Shown: positions 13,674-21,645 of the stretch, piece after piece
Position numbering within the stretch: the first letter of the stretch is position 1
Layout of the letters: every line of letters starts with the position of its first letter
DNA from: Oscillospiraceae bacterium
GTDB taxonomy: Bacteria; Bacillota; Clostridia; Oscillospirales; Oscillospiraceae
Direction: 5' to 3'
NCBI GenBank assembly: GCA_016296565.1
Contig: JAEDJB010000015.1
Coordinates: 1-22,387, forward strand
DNA: 22,387 nt
The notes under the pieces: model-generated
Database searches by the model: none
Told to the model about the DNA's origin: nothing
The model's input: the letters and a program-made list of their open reading frames with translations, nothing else
Translations under genes and position numbers: made by a program

Positions 13674-14594
13674 TCACCTCAGAATGTAGACAGAGATCAG
13701 GATGCACACCAGCCCCAGGACCACTCCCAGGTTCATGGGCTCCCCAAAGGCCAGAATGCCCACGATGGAGGCCACCACCGGCTCAACGCTTGCCAGGATG
13801 GAGGCCTTGCCGCTGTCCCCCAGGTCGTTGAGACCCTTGGTGTACAGCAGGTAGGGCAGAACGGTGGCGAAAAGCATCAGCCCCAGGCACAGAAGAAAGG
13901 CCTTGGGGGAGGTGGCAATGGTGGTTATGTCCTCCGTGTCCAGAAAGAACAGGGAGCCGATGCTGGCGATCAGGAAGGTGTAGAAGGTGACGGTGAAGGG
14001 CTTGTAGTGCTGGAGGGCGAACCGGCCGAAGATGGAATAGGTGGCGTAGAAAAAACCGCTGCCCAGACCCAGCAGAAGCCCCTGGGTGGAGATGCTCAGC
14101 CCGCCGCCGCTCCAGATGCCGGTGACGAAGGTGCAGCCCAGAAAGGCGATCACCAGGGCGGCCAGCTTCTTCCTGGTAAACTTGTCCTTAAAGAAGATGG
14201 TGGACATGATGACCACGAAGGTAGGGGCGGTGTACAGCAGGATGGCTGCGATGGCCAGGGAGGAGACCTGCTGGCTCTTAAAATAGCACAGGGTAAAGAG
14301 CAAAATGCTTATCAGTCCCGTGGCCAGAAAAATGGGCAGGTGCCGGAGACGGATGCGGAAAACGCTGCGGTCGGTGATGAGAAAGAACAGGGCCAGGAGA
14401 ACGCAGGCCCCCAGGTTGCGGACGAGGACGATGGAGGAGGCGCTGATGTCAAAGGCGGCGATGTTCCGGTTAAACAGGCCGATGCACCCCCACATGGTGG
14501 CGGCGGCCATGATGCAGGCCATGGCCTGGTGGGATCCCTTCCGGGAGGGAGCCGTAACGCCGGGGGCGGCAGCGGTTTGTGCAGATGTATTCAT
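13674..14594 (-). CDS. EamA/DMT superfamily transporter
   Basis: This is a 306-residue membrane protein with about ten hydrophobic segments in two halves, matching two EamA domains (about 20-155 and 165-305). Features typical of the drug/metabolite transporter superfamily are visible: AAATMWGCIGLFNRN near 31-45, SSIVLVRNLGA near 57-67, ILLYTAPTFVVIMS near 137-150, and the C-terminal SILASVEPVVASIVGILAFGEP block near 264-285, which is the best-conserved part of EamA transporters. These usually export amino acids or metabolites; the substrate cannot be told. ATG 14594 has AAAGGA about 10 bases upstream. The stop is embedded in the ybaK ribosome site. No strong promoter is evident in the 173 bases separating it from uvrB, so it may depend partly on read-through. 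Confidence 0.93.
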   Translation of the reverse strand: MNTSAQTAAAPGVTAPSRKGSHQAMACIMAAATMWGCIGLFNRNIAAFDISASSIVLVRNLGACVLLALFFLITDRSVFRIRLRHLPIFLATGLISILLFTLCYFKSQQVSSLAIAAILLYTAPTFVVIMSTIFFKDKFTRKKLAALVIAFLGCTFVTGIWSGGGLSISTQGLLLGLGSGFFYATYSIFGRFALQHYKPFTVTFYTFLIASIGSLFFLDTEDITTIATSPKAFLLCLGLMLFATVLPYLLYTKGLNDLGDSGKASILASVEPVVASIVGILAFGEPMNLGVVLGLVCILISVYILR

Positions 14595-14767
14595 AACGAC
14601 AGTCCTTTCTTCAGGGAACAGACAGGTTGCTGCCCGCTCTCATGATACGTTGTGTTTCATAAAAGGGGACAGCGGCTCCGCCTGGCCAGCGAAGGGCTTC
14701 GTAAAATAACGTGAGCAGAGAGTCCTGGTGCAGCAAAAACAACACAAGAGCCTCCTTCCTGAAGGGT

Positions 14768-16747
14768 TTAATCCTTGGTTTCCTTCCCTCGCAGCTCGAT
14801 GATTTGATCTCTCAAAATTGCGGCATACTCGAATTCCAGGCGGCGGCTGGCCTCCTTCATCTCCTTTTCCAGCTGGGCGATGAGGTTGGCCTTTTCCTTG
14901 GCCGAGAGGGCCTTGGCCCCCTTGCCCTTGCCGTCCTTGCCGTCGGGGGTGTGGGAGATCTCGATGAGGTCCCGCACGGATTTTACGATGGTCTTGGGGA
15001 CGATCCCGTGGGCCTGGTTGTAGGCGTTCTGGATTTCCCGGCGGCGCTGGGTCTCGCCCATGGCGGCGGCCATAGAGGGGGTCACCGTGTCGGCGTAAAG
15101 GATGACCAGACCCTGGGCGTTCCGCGCCGCCCGGCCGATGGTCTGGATGAGGGAGGTTTCGGACCGGAGGAAGCCCTCCTTGTCCGCGTCCAGAATGGCC
15201 ACCAGGGAGACCTCCGGCAGGTCCAGACCCTCCCGAAGCAGGTTGATGCCCACCAGCACGTCGAACGCTCCCAGGCGCAGGTCCCGGATGATCTCCATCC
15301 GCTCGATGGTGTCGATGTCGTGGTGCATGTACCGCACCCGAATCCCAGCCCCCTGAAGATAGGCGGTGAGATCCTCCGCCATCTTTTTGGTGAGGGTGGT
15401 CACCAGCACCCGCTCGTCTCTGGCGGCCCGGTCGTTGATCTCTCCGATGAGGTCGTCGATCTGACCCTCCACCGGCCGCACCTGCACCAGGGGGTCCAGC
15501 AGACCGGTGGGGCGGATGACCTGCTCCACAATCTGCCCCGAGCGGGTCTTTTCATACTGGCCCGGGGTGGCGGAGACGTAGATCACCTGGTTCAGCCGCT
15601 GGGTGAACTCCTCGAAGTTCAGGGGCCGGTTGTCAAAGGCGCAGGGCAGGCGGAAGCCGTAGTCCACCAGGGTGGTTTTTCTGGCCCGGTCCCCGGCGTA
15701 CATGGCCCGGACCTGGGGGAGGGTCACGTGGCTCTCGTCAATAAACAGGAGGAAATCCTTGGGGAAGTAATCCAGCAGGGTCATGGGGGGCGACCCGGCG
15801 GGGCGGCCGGCGATCACCCGGCTGTAGTTTTCAATGCCCGAGCAGTAGCCCAGCTCCTGCATCATCTCAATGTCGTACAGGGTCCGCTGGGAGATCCGCT
15901 GGGCCTCCAGCAGCTGGTCGTTGGCCTTGAAGAAGGCCACCCGCTCCTCCAGCTCCTTGTAGATTTCCTGGATGGCGGCGGCCATCTTCTCCTTGGAGGC
16001 CACATAGTGGGAGGCGGGGTAGATGGCCACGTGGTCCAGCACCCGGGTGGGGGTGCCGGTGACCACGTTGATTTCGCTGATCCGGTCGATCTCGTCCCCG
16101 AAGAACTCCACCCGGATGGCGTGGTCCTTGGCGTAGACGGGGAAGATTTCCACCGTGTCCCCCCGGACCCGGAAACGGTTCCGGTCGAAGGCCACGTCGT
16201 TGCGCTCGTAGCGGATCTCGATGAGCTTGTTCAGCAGCTCGTCAATGGGCTTCTCCTGGCCGGTGCGCAGGGAGATCACCATGTTGGCGTAGTCGATGGG
16301 GTCTCCCAGACCATAGATACAGGAGACCGAGGCCACCACGATCACATCCCGCCGCTCAAAGAGGGCGGAGGTGGCCGAGTGGCGCAGACGCTCAATCTCA
16401 TCGTTGATGGCGCTGTCCTTTTCGATGAAGGTGTCCGTGTGGGGGATATAGGCTTCGGGCTGGTAGTAGTCGTAGTAGGACACGAAATACTCCACCGCGT
16501 TGTTGGGGAAAAACTCTTTAAATTCAGCGCACAGCTGGGCGGCCAGGGTTTTGTTGTGGGCCAGCACCAGGGTGGGCCGCTGGACCCGCTCGATGACTTT
16601 GGCCATGGTGAAGGTCTTGCCCGAGCCGGTGACCCCCAGCAGGGTTTGCTCATCCAGTCCCAGCTCCACCCCCCGGGCCAGGGCGTCGATGGCCTCCGGC
16701 TGGTCGCCGGAGGGGCTGTAGTCGCTGATTACCTGAAACTTCGGCAT
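14768..16747 (-). CDS. uvrB: Excinuclease ABC subunit B (UvrB)
   Basis: UvrB is the helicase-like core of nucleotide excision repair; it verifies damage and recruits UvrC. The 659-residue product is full length and complete. It has Walker A GVTGSGKT (38-45), the damage-probing beta-hairpin region with SYYDYYQPEAYIP and DSAINDEIERLRH (about 90-125), YVSATPG, a C-terminal helicase half with GINLLREGLDLPEVSLVAILDADKEGFLRS, QTIGRAARN, and the UVR/UvrC-binding motif at the end (EKEMKEASRRLEFEYAAILRD). ATG 16747 has a perfect AGGAGG (16752-16757). That site lies in the 12-base gap after the radC stop, so radC and uvrB form an operon. A uvrC gene is not in the window. Confidence 0.98.
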   Translation of the reverse strand: MPKFQVISDYSPSGDQPEAIDALARGVELGLDEQTLLGVTGSGKTFTMAKVIERVQRPTLVLAHNKTLAAQLCAEFKEFFPNNAVEYFVSYYDYYQPEAYIPHTDTFIEKDSAINDEIERLRHSATSALFERRDVIVVASVSCIYGLGDPIDYANMVISLRTGQEKPIDELLNKLIEIRYERNDVAFDRNRFRVRGDTVEIFPVYAKDHAIRVEFFGDEIDRISEINVVTGTPTRVLDHVAIYPASHYVASKEKMAAAIQEIYKELEERVAFFKANDQLLEAQRISQRTLYDIEMMQELGYCSGIENYSRVIAGRPAGSPPMTLLDYFPKDFLLFIDESHVTLPQVRAMYAGDRARKTTLVDYGFRLPCAFDNRPLNFEEFTQRLNQVIYVSATPGQYEKTRSGQIVEQVIRPTGLLDPLVQVRPVEGQIDDLIGEINDRAARDERVLVTTLTKKMAEDLTAYLQGAGIRVRYMHHDIDTIERMEIIRDLRLGAFDVLVGINLLREGLDLPEVSLVAILDADKEGFLRSETSLIQTIGRAARNAQGLVILYADTVTPSMAAAMGETQRRREIQNAYNQAHGIVPKTIVKSVRDLIEISHTPDGKDGKGKGAKALSAKEKANLIAQLEKEMKEASRRLEFEYAAILRDQIIELRGKETKD

Positions 16748-16759
16748 AGCATCCTCCTG

Positions 16760-17440
16760 TTAAAAGGCCATAAAGTATCCGCTGTCCCGCATGGAGACCA
16801 TGTCGTCGTCTGCCAGGATCACATGGTCGTAGAGGACAATGCCCAGGCCTCTGAGGACCTGGAACAGGTAGCGGGTGGTGGAAATATCGTCGTCGGAAGG
16901 GGAGGCCAGACCGCTGGGGTGGTTGTGTGCCAGCACCACAGCGGAGGCGTTGTAGGACAAGGCCGCGGCGGCAATCTGCCGGGGGCCGATGTTGGTTTCG
17001 TTGGGGCCGCCCTCGCTGATCTTCCGCACCCCCAGGAGCTTCAGCTTGCTGTCAAAGCAGGCCAGGAAGGACAGCTCGTTCCGGGCGCCGAAGAAATAGG
17101 GGGCGAAGAGGTCGTGCAGATCGCTGGTGTCCCGGACGATCACCTCGGCGGAGGTCCGGGAGGCCAGATACTTGGCGGCCAGGGCGGGGACCAGTTTTAA
17201 AAGAACGGCGGTGTTTTCTCCCACCCCGGGCACGGACATCAGCGCCTGGGGGTCCGCGTCCAGCACCCCCGCCAGGGAGCCGAAGGTGTCCAGCAGGGCG
17301 TGGGCGGTTGGGTTCACGTCACCCTGCATCCGGGAGTAAAACAGCAGCAGCTCCAGCGCCCGGGTCTCGGAGAAATGGGTCAGTCCGCCCTGCAAAAATT
17401 CCTGCTTCATACGGCTTCGGTGGCCGTCGTGGATACCCAT
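16760..17440 (-). CDS. radC: RadC/UPF0758 family protein (JAB/MPN metalloprotease-like domain)
   Basis: The 226-residue product has a helix-hairpin-helix-type N-terminal region (VPGVGENTA near 70-78) and a C-terminal JAB/MPN domain with the metal-binding motif HNHPSG (172-177) and S..D (182-185). The historical DNA-repair role of RadC is disputed and no activity is firmly established, although the family is often near repair or mobile genes. The start is set at ATG 17440, because GAGGAGGG lies 7 bases before it, the family's usual N-terminus (HDGHRSRMKQ) follows at once, and the promoter at 17489-17517 lies upstream. A longer in-frame reading from 17596 would run through that promoter and is rejected. 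It is the first gene of the radC-uvrB operon, with uvrB starting 12 bases after its stop. Confidence 0.92.
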   Translation of the reverse strand: MGIHDGHRSRMKQEFLQGGLTHFSETRALELLLFYSRMQGDVNPTAHALLDTFGSLAGVLDADPQALMSVPGVGENTAVLLKLVPALAAKYLASRTSAEVIVRDTSDLHDLFAPYFFGARNELSFLACFDSKLKLLGVRKISEGGPNETNIGPRQIAAAALSYNASAVVLAHNHPSGLASPSDDDISTTRYLFQVLRGLGIVLYDHVILADDDMVSMRDSGYFMAF

Positions 17441-17488
17441 AGAGTCCCTCCTCTCCCATGGCGTCTGCAGTGGATGTCGTATCAATTT

Positions 17489-17517
17489 ATCATACCGCGT
17501 TTTTCGCCCTTCTACAA
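17489..17517 (-). promoter_or_regulatory. Sigma-A-type promoter of the radC-uvrB operon
   Basis: On the minus strand, TTGTAG (17512-17517), a 17-base spacer and TATGAT (17489-17494) predict a transcript start near 17482, about 42 bases before the radC ATG. It is divergent from the trmB promoter 43 bases away. I saw no SOS (DinR/LexA) box of the Firmicute GAAC-N4-GTTC type in this gap. Confidence 0.7.
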
Positions 17518-17559
17518 GAGTAAGATGGGGAAGGAAAGGAGAATTTCCGGAGAAAGCCG

Positions 17560-17588
17560 CTGACAAACAGTCCCGTTTATGGTACAAT
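17560..17588 (+). promoter_or_regulatory. Sigma-A-type promoter of trmB
   Basis: CTGACA (17560-17565), a 17-base spacer and TACAAT (17583-17588) give a predicted start near 17595, about 50 bases upstream of the trmB ATG. Confidence 0.75.
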
Positions 17589-17646
17589 AAATCCAATTTT
17601 TGATGTCCCCGGCAAACCGCCGTTGGAATAAGGAGGAACCCCCGTT

Positions 17647-18327
17647 ATGCGCATGAGAAGGAAGAAGAATTTGATCCCCCGGATGGAGCGCTGCGCCGCC
17701 TGGCAGATCAAGGACCCCAAGGCCCTCCGGGGTAGCTGGCGCTCCCTGATGCCCCAGGCCAAGGAGCTTCGCCTGGAGTTGGGCTGCGGCAAGGGCCGCT
17801 TTACCTGCCAGACCGCCGCCGCGGAGCCGGAAATCCTTTTTGTGGCGGTGGAGCGGGTGCCGGACGCCATGGTGGTGGCCATGGAGAAGGCCCGGGACAT
17901 GGGGCTGACCAACGTGTTTTTCGTGGATGCGGACGCAGCTATCCTGCCGGAGCTCTTTGCTCCCGGCGAGGTGGACCTCATCTACATTAACTTCTGCGAC
18001 CCCTGGCCCCCCAAGCGCCACGCCAAACGCCGCCTGACCCATCGGAACTTTCTGCTGCTCTACCGGCAGGTGCTGAAGGAGACCGGACAGATCCACTTCA
18101 AGACCGACAATGCCCCCCTCTTTGAGTTTTCCGTCCTGGAGTTTCCCGCTGCCGGGTACCGGCTGGAGGAGGTCACCCGAGACCTGCATGGAGGGGGCAT
18201 CCAGGGGATTATGACCGACTATGAGGAGAAGTTCCACAACCTTGGCACCAAAATTAACCGCTGCGTGGCCATCAAGGACGCGCTTCCCCCGGAACCGGAA
18301 CAACAAGAGGAACCGACCGAAGAATAA
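17647..18327 (+). CDS. trmB: tRNA (guanine-N7-)-methyltransferase
   Basis: TrmB places N7-methylguanosine at position 46 of the tRNA variable loop using S-adenosylmethionine. The 226-residue product has the SAM-binding LELGCGKGRF (43-52), VERVPDAMV (68-76), the family signature FCDPWPPKRHAKRRL (116-130) containing the catalytic-site Asp 118, and HFKTDN in the C-terminal half. The C-terminal tail is Glu/Pro-rich (EPEQQEEPTEE) and probably disordered. ATG 17647 is preceded by AAGGAGGA, with about 9 bases of spacing. The gene is monocistronic: its own promoter lies upstream and a strong bidirectional terminator follows the stop immediately. Confidence 0.96.
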   Translation: MRMRRKKNLIPRMERCAAWQIKDPKALRGSWRSLMPQAKELRLELGCGKGRFTCQTAAAEPEILFVAVERVPDAMVVAMEKARDMGLTNVFFVDADAAILPELFAPGEVDLIYINFCDPWPPKRHAKRRLTHRNFLLLYRQVLKETGQIHFKTDNAPLFEFSVLEFPAAGYRLEEVTRDLHGGGIQGIMTDYEEKFHNLGTKINRCVAIKDALPPEPEQQEEPTEE

Positions 18328-18328
18328 G

Positions 18329-18370
18329 AAAAAGCGGCCCTGTATGCTGTGGCATACAGGGCCGCTTTTT
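18329..18370 (+). terminator. Bidirectional Rho-independent terminator between trmB and the TPM-protein gene
   Basis: A perfect 14-bp stem (18334-18347 / 18352-18365) with loop TGTG is flanked by AAAAA (18329-18333) and TTTTT (18366-18370). It begins 2 bases after the trmB stop and lies 8 bases from the stop of the convergent gene, so it serves both. Confidence 0.95.
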
Positions 18371-18377
18371 CTTTCAG

Positions 18378-19532
18378 TTACATCCGCCGCAGAAACTGCT
18401 GGAAGGCGGCCACCAGGGACAGGAACAGGTCCAGCAGGTTCTGGCAGAGCCGGCACAGCTGGCCGATCAGGCTGTCGGAAGAGGAGCCGGCGGCCTGATA
18501 GCTCTGGGGACCCTGCCCCGGGCCGGGGCCGAAGGGACCGGGCTCGTTGGGGTCGGTGCTGTAGCCGGGGCCCCGCTGATAGCCGTCGCTGCCTTGGGTG
18601 GGGCCGGAGGGGCCGCTGTCCGGGCCGGGACCGCCAGAGTTCCGGGGACCGTCCTCCTGGTCGTCCTCGCATTCCTCCTCGTCGTCCTCCAGGTCCCGCT
18701 CCATCATCTGCTCATACCACCGGGAACCCGGGCGGTGCCAGAAGAGGAAGGGGTGGAAGTAGGTATTGGCGTTTGAGCCGGAGGGGTGCCTGGCCAGGAA
18801 CCGGTCGAACCGAACCCGGTCCACGATGTTCAGCACGATAAACAGCAGAATGATCCACCACAGGTTTGCCAGCAGGGTCAGCAGAATACCGCTGAGAATG
18901 CCCCCCAGGGAGATGGTCTGGATGGTCCCGTCGGACTGGGAGAACATTCCGTCAGAGTGGCTCTCCTGGACAGGCAGGGTCTGGGCGTACCAGTCCTTCA
19001 GGTCGTCCATCAGGGACAGCATCTCCTGGTCCCGGTCGATTTCCTCAGACCAGAAGGTAGCGCTCAGGTGCTGGCGGAACAGATTGGGCAGGGAGGAATT
19101 GCCCTCCACATAGGGCTGAAGTTCCCCGCCATAAACCACATACCAGTTTTCGCCGCTGGCATCCAGCAGCAGAAGCAGGTCCCGGTCCCCCAGCTCAATC
19201 TGGTCGGCGGTGTTTTTTGCATAGGTCTGGATATCCATGCCGTTGAGGTGGTGCACGGTCTTCAGGGCCATGAGGCTGCCGTAGCTGCCGTCCAGGACCA
19301 GGTTGGTCCGGGCGATGGTGTCGATGGTGTCTGCGGAGAAGAGCCCGGCGCTGTCGCTGGTCCACCGCAGGTAATAGTTCAGGTTGCTCTCTCCGGAGAC
19401 CCGGTCGGAGCCGATGTTGGTCTCCGGCGTCTGGGTGGAAAGGTACACCCGGGTGTATCCCCAGACGCAGGACAGGGCGATAATCAGCAGGGTTAGGATG
19501 ACGGCAACGGCTGGTTTTTTGAAAAATTTCAT
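18378..19532 (-). CDS. TPM-domain membrane protein, third gene of the xpaC-telA cluster
   Basis: The 384-residue product starts at ATG 19532, which has GGGAGG about 7 bases upstream; an earlier in-frame start at 19580 has none and lies nearly at the telA stop. It has an N-terminal hydrophobic anchor (about 7-25), an extracytoplasmic TPM-like domain (about 50-150: NYYLRWTSDSAGLFS, GMDIQTYAKN, DRDLLLLLDASGENWYVVYGG) and a second membrane segment (about 215-245). A cytoplasmic tail follows with an acidic run (LEDDEEECEDD near 282-292) and then about 65 residues rich in Gly, Pro and Ser. It closes with a hydrophobic/amphipathic C-terminal helix ending FLRRM. TPM domains are found in bacterial and chloroplast membrane proteins, some with phosphatase activity; the role here is unknown. 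The linkage to telA suggests envelope or stress functions. Confidence 0.8.
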   Translation of the reverse strand: MKFFKKPAVAVILTLLIIALSCVWGYTRVYLSTQTPETNIGSDRVSGESNLNYYLRWTSDSAGLFSADTIDTIARTNLVLDGSYGSLMALKTVHHLNGMDIQTYAKNTADQIELGDRDLLLLLDASGENWYVVYGGELQPYVEGNSSLPNLFRQHLSATFWSEEIDRDQEMLSLMDDLKDWYAQTLPVQESHSDGMFSQSDGTIQTISLGGILSGILLTLLANLWWIILLFIVLNIVDRVRFDRFLARHPSGSNANTYFHPFLFWHRPGSRWYEQMMERDLEDDEEECEDDQEDGPRNSGGPGPDSGPSGPTQGSDGYQRGPGYSTDPNEPGPFGPGPGQGPQSYQAAGSSSDSLIGQLCRLCQNLLDLFLSLVAAFQQFLRRM

Positions 19533-19586
19533 AGGAACCTCCCTGCGCCGTAGGCGCGGTTCAGAGTTATCCTGGGCCAAAGAGAT

Positions 19587-20756
19587 TCATCCGCGAAGCT
19601 CCAGAAGCTTCTGCTTCAGTTCCCCTTCGATTTTTGCAAGCTCTGTCTCCGCCTCCCGGCGCTTCTGGGCCCCCTCGGACTGGATGCGCATGACCTCGTC
19701 CAGGGAGTCCACCAGCTGCTGGTTGGTGTGGCGGAGGGTGTCCAGGTCCACAATGGCCCGCTCGGCCTCCCGGGCGGTGTCCACGGTGCCCTGCCGGAGC
19801 ATGTCGGCGTTTTGCTTGAGCAGGGTGTTGGTCACTTCAGTTACCGCGTTCTGGGCGGCGGTAGCCTGCCGGGCGTGCTCCAGCCCCAAGGCCAGAACCA
19901 TCTGGCTCTTCCAGAGGGGGATGGTGTTCACCAGGCTGGACTGGATCTTCTCGATCATCAGGGTGTCGTTGTTCTGCAGCAGACGGGTCTGGGGGCCCAT
20001 CTGCAGGGAGATCATCCGGGTCAGCTCCAGGTCGTGGAGCTTCTTTTCAAAGCGGGTGCAGAGGTTGGCCAGGTCGTTGTAGGCCTGGGCGTCCTCCTGG
20101 CTGCCGGAAGCGGCGGCCTTTTTCTCCAGCTCGGCCAGGTCGGTGCTGCGCACCTGGGTCAGCTTCTTTTTGCCGGCGATGATGTACATGGTGAGCTCTT
20201 TCTGATACTTGGCGTTGAGCTCCACCATCTGGTCCAGGTTGGCCACGTCCTTCATCAGGGTGAGCTGGTGCTGCTCCAGGCTCTCCACGATTTTATCCAC
20301 GTTGGCGGAGGCCTTGGCATACCCTGCCTTCATGGACTCCAGCTGGTTCTTCTTTTTCCGGAAGAAGCCGGACAGGCCCTTTTTCTCTTCTCCCGCCTCA
20401 AAGCTCTGCAGCTCCTTGACAAGACCTGCCAGGGTGTCGCCGATTTCCCCCAGGTCCTTGGTGCGGATCTGCTGGAGGGTGCTTTCGGAAAACTCCGACA
20501 CGTTCTTCTGGGCGGCGGCGCCATATTGGAGCACCAGGTTGCTGTCGGTAATGTCGATGGTCCGGGCAAACTCCTCCACCGCCTTCCGCTCAGCCTCGGA
20601 GAGCTTGGCCTCGTCCAGGTCGCTGGCGGGCAGGTCCTGCTGGACGGGGGCCTCCTGCTGTTGCTCCTGGGCGGGAGCAGGGGGAGCTGCCTGGGCAACG
20701 GAACCCAGGGGAGAGTTGGGATACAGGGTCAGTTCGGGAATATAATCCTCTGCCAT
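19587..20756 (-). CDS. telA: TelA-family toxic anion resistance protein
   Basis: TelA (PF05816; YaaN in B. subtilis) is associated with tellurite and other stress resistance, with no defined biochemical activity. The 389-residue product is largely alpha-helical with heptad-like stretches. An N-terminal low-complexity Pro/Ala/Gln segment (about 15-45) precedes the TelA domain (about 50-380). Typical elements are ARTIDITDSNLVLQYGAAAQKN (68-89), KGLSGFFRKKKNQLESMKAGY (near 125-145) and the conserved NTIPLWKSQMVLALGLEHARQA (near 276-297). ATG 20756 has AAAGGA about 8 bases upstream. It follows xpaC by 33 bases and precedes the TPM gene by 54 bases, which hold a short GCGCC-GTA-GGCGC hairpin. This fits one operon in the order xpaC-telA-TPM. 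Confidence 0.94.
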   Translation of the reverse strand: MAEDYIPELTLYPNSPLGSVAQAAPPAPAQEQQQEAPVQQDLPASDLDEAKLSEAERKAVEEFARTIDITDSNLVLQYGAAAQKNVSEFSESTLQQIRTKDLGEIGDTLAGLVKELQSFEAGEEKKGLSGFFRKKKNQLESMKAGYAKASANVDKIVESLEQHQLTLMKDVANLDQMVELNAKYQKELTMYIIAGKKKLTQVRSTDLAELEKKAAASGSQEDAQAYNDLANLCTRFEKKLHDLELTRMISLQMGPQTRLLQNNDTLMIEKIQSSLVNTIPLWKSQMVLALGLEHARQATAAQNAVTEVTNTLLKQNADMLRQGTVDTAREAERAIVDLDTLRHTNQQLVDSLDEVMRIQSEGAQKRREAETELAKIEGELKQKLLELRG

Positions 20757-20789
20757 AGAAATGTCCTTTCTTTGGTGTGGTTTGGGTGA

Positions 20790-21500
20790 TCAGGCATCCA
20801 TCTGGGGGCCGCCCAGACCCTCCTGGGCCAGCATGTTCTCCATAACGGTAATGTCCGAGGCGATGTCCATGGCCTCGTCCCGGAAGAGGGCGTCCAGCTG
20901 CTTCTGGAAGGAGAGCACGATGGTGCCCATCATGGTTTCGATTTTCTCCATGGTGCCGCCGATGTTCTCCCCGGTCACGCCGGTGGAGCCCATGCGGTCG
21001 TAAGCATTGAGGATTTTCAGGGTGGTGGGCAGGTAATAGATCAGGAACTTGCGGATCTGGGGCTGCTTTTCCGGGTGCTCGATCACCTGGTCGATGATCT
21101 TGCCGGTGATGTCCTCCAGCTGGTCGATCTGGGCGGAGATGGTCTCGTCGGCGATGGCGTCGTTGAGCCGGCGCATTTCGCTGATGGCCCGATCCTTTTC
21201 CTGAATGAGGGCGTCAATCTTGGGATCGCCGGTGGAGGCCTTCTCCTGGGGGGCTTCTTCCGGTTCCTCCTTCTCCTGGGCTTCCTCTGCTTTTTCCTCC
21301 GGCTGGGCCGGCTCGGGGTCGGGCAGCTCATATTCCACGGTGGGCCAGATGCCCTTGGCCACCAGGAAAACCACTGCCGAGAGCAGGATCACGGACACAT
21401 AGTCGGACACCCGGTACAAGGGGTGAACCAGGGTGAAGATCACCCAGACCAGGGCAACGGCGTAAATTGGGGCGACGGGATGCTTCTTCAGTTTCGCCAC
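20790..21500 (-). CDS. xpaC: XpaC-family protein (5-bromo-4-chloroindolyl phosphate hydrolysis family)
   Basis: The family (PF10112) is named from a B. subtilis gene whose presence allowed hydrolysis of X-phosphate, but its true function is unknown; it is regularly paired with telA. The 236-residue product has two N-terminal membrane segments (about 10-28 and 33-50), a Glu/Pro/Ala-rich linker (about 58-88) and a helical cytoplasmic domain (about 92-232) with DPKIDALIQEKDRAISEMRRLN and a central KFLIYYLPTTLKILNAYDRM, the best conserved XpaC block. The start is GTG 21500, with AAAGGA about 11 bases upstream, a slightly long spacing. It is the first gene of its operon, under the strong promoter at 21575-21603. 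Confidence 0.92.
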   Translation of the reverse strand: MAKLKKHPVAPIYAVALVWVIFTLVHPLYRVSDYVSVILLSAVVFLVAKGIWPTVEYELPDPEPAQPEEKAEEAQEKEEPEEAPQEKASTGDPKIDALIQEKDRAISEMRRLNDAIADETISAQIDQLEDITGKIIDQVIEHPEKQPQIRKFLIYYLPTTLKILNAYDRMGSTGVTGENIGGTMEKIETMMGTIVLSFQKQLDALFRDEAMDIASDITVMENMLAQEGLGGPQMDA

Positions 21501-21574
21501 GGGCAGTCAGTCCTTTCCAATGAACTCCGGTTGTGTATGAAATGTAGTATATGCAGGATTATGTACATTATATT

Positions 21575-21603
21575 ATTCTACCCGCAGGAACATGCCCTGT
21601 CAA
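21575..21603 (-). promoter_or_regulatory. Strong sigma-A promoter of the xpaC-telA-TPM operon
   Basis: On the minus strand a perfect TTGACA (21598-21603) is followed after 17 bases by TAGAAT (21575-21580), giving a leader of about 70 bases before the xpaC GTG. A second possible -10, TATAAT, overlaps just downstream (21567-21572). Confidence 0.85.
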
Positions 21604-21616
21604 GGATTGCTTTCCA

Positions 21617-21645
21617 TTGACAGGGAGGAAAAAGACAGATAGAAT
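21617..21645 (+). promoter_or_regulatory. Strong sigma-A promoter reading toward rpe
   Basis: A perfect TTGACA (21617-21622), a 17-base spacer and TAGAAT (21640-21645) copy the hexamers and spacing of the divergent promoter. The two -35 boxes lie in a 9-bp inverted repeat, CCCTGTCAA (21595-21603) / TTGACAGGG (21617-21625). Predicted start is near 21652, leaving a leader of about 290 nt before rpe. Confidence 0.8.

Noticed and set aside
14711..17200. An 829-codon plus-strand reading frame opposite uvrB and radC
   Set aside because: It spans two real genes on the other strand and has the same antisense composition; absence of stops follows from GC-rich third positions.
17441..17596. A 52-residue N-terminal extension of RadC
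   Set aside because: It would pass through the radC promoter at 17489-17517; the internal ATG at 17440 has a strong ribosome site and matches the family's N-terminus.
17512..18672. A 386-codon minus-strand frame crossing trmB
   Set aside because: It overlaps trmB, the bidirectional terminator and the end of the TPM gene, and has no plausible domain.
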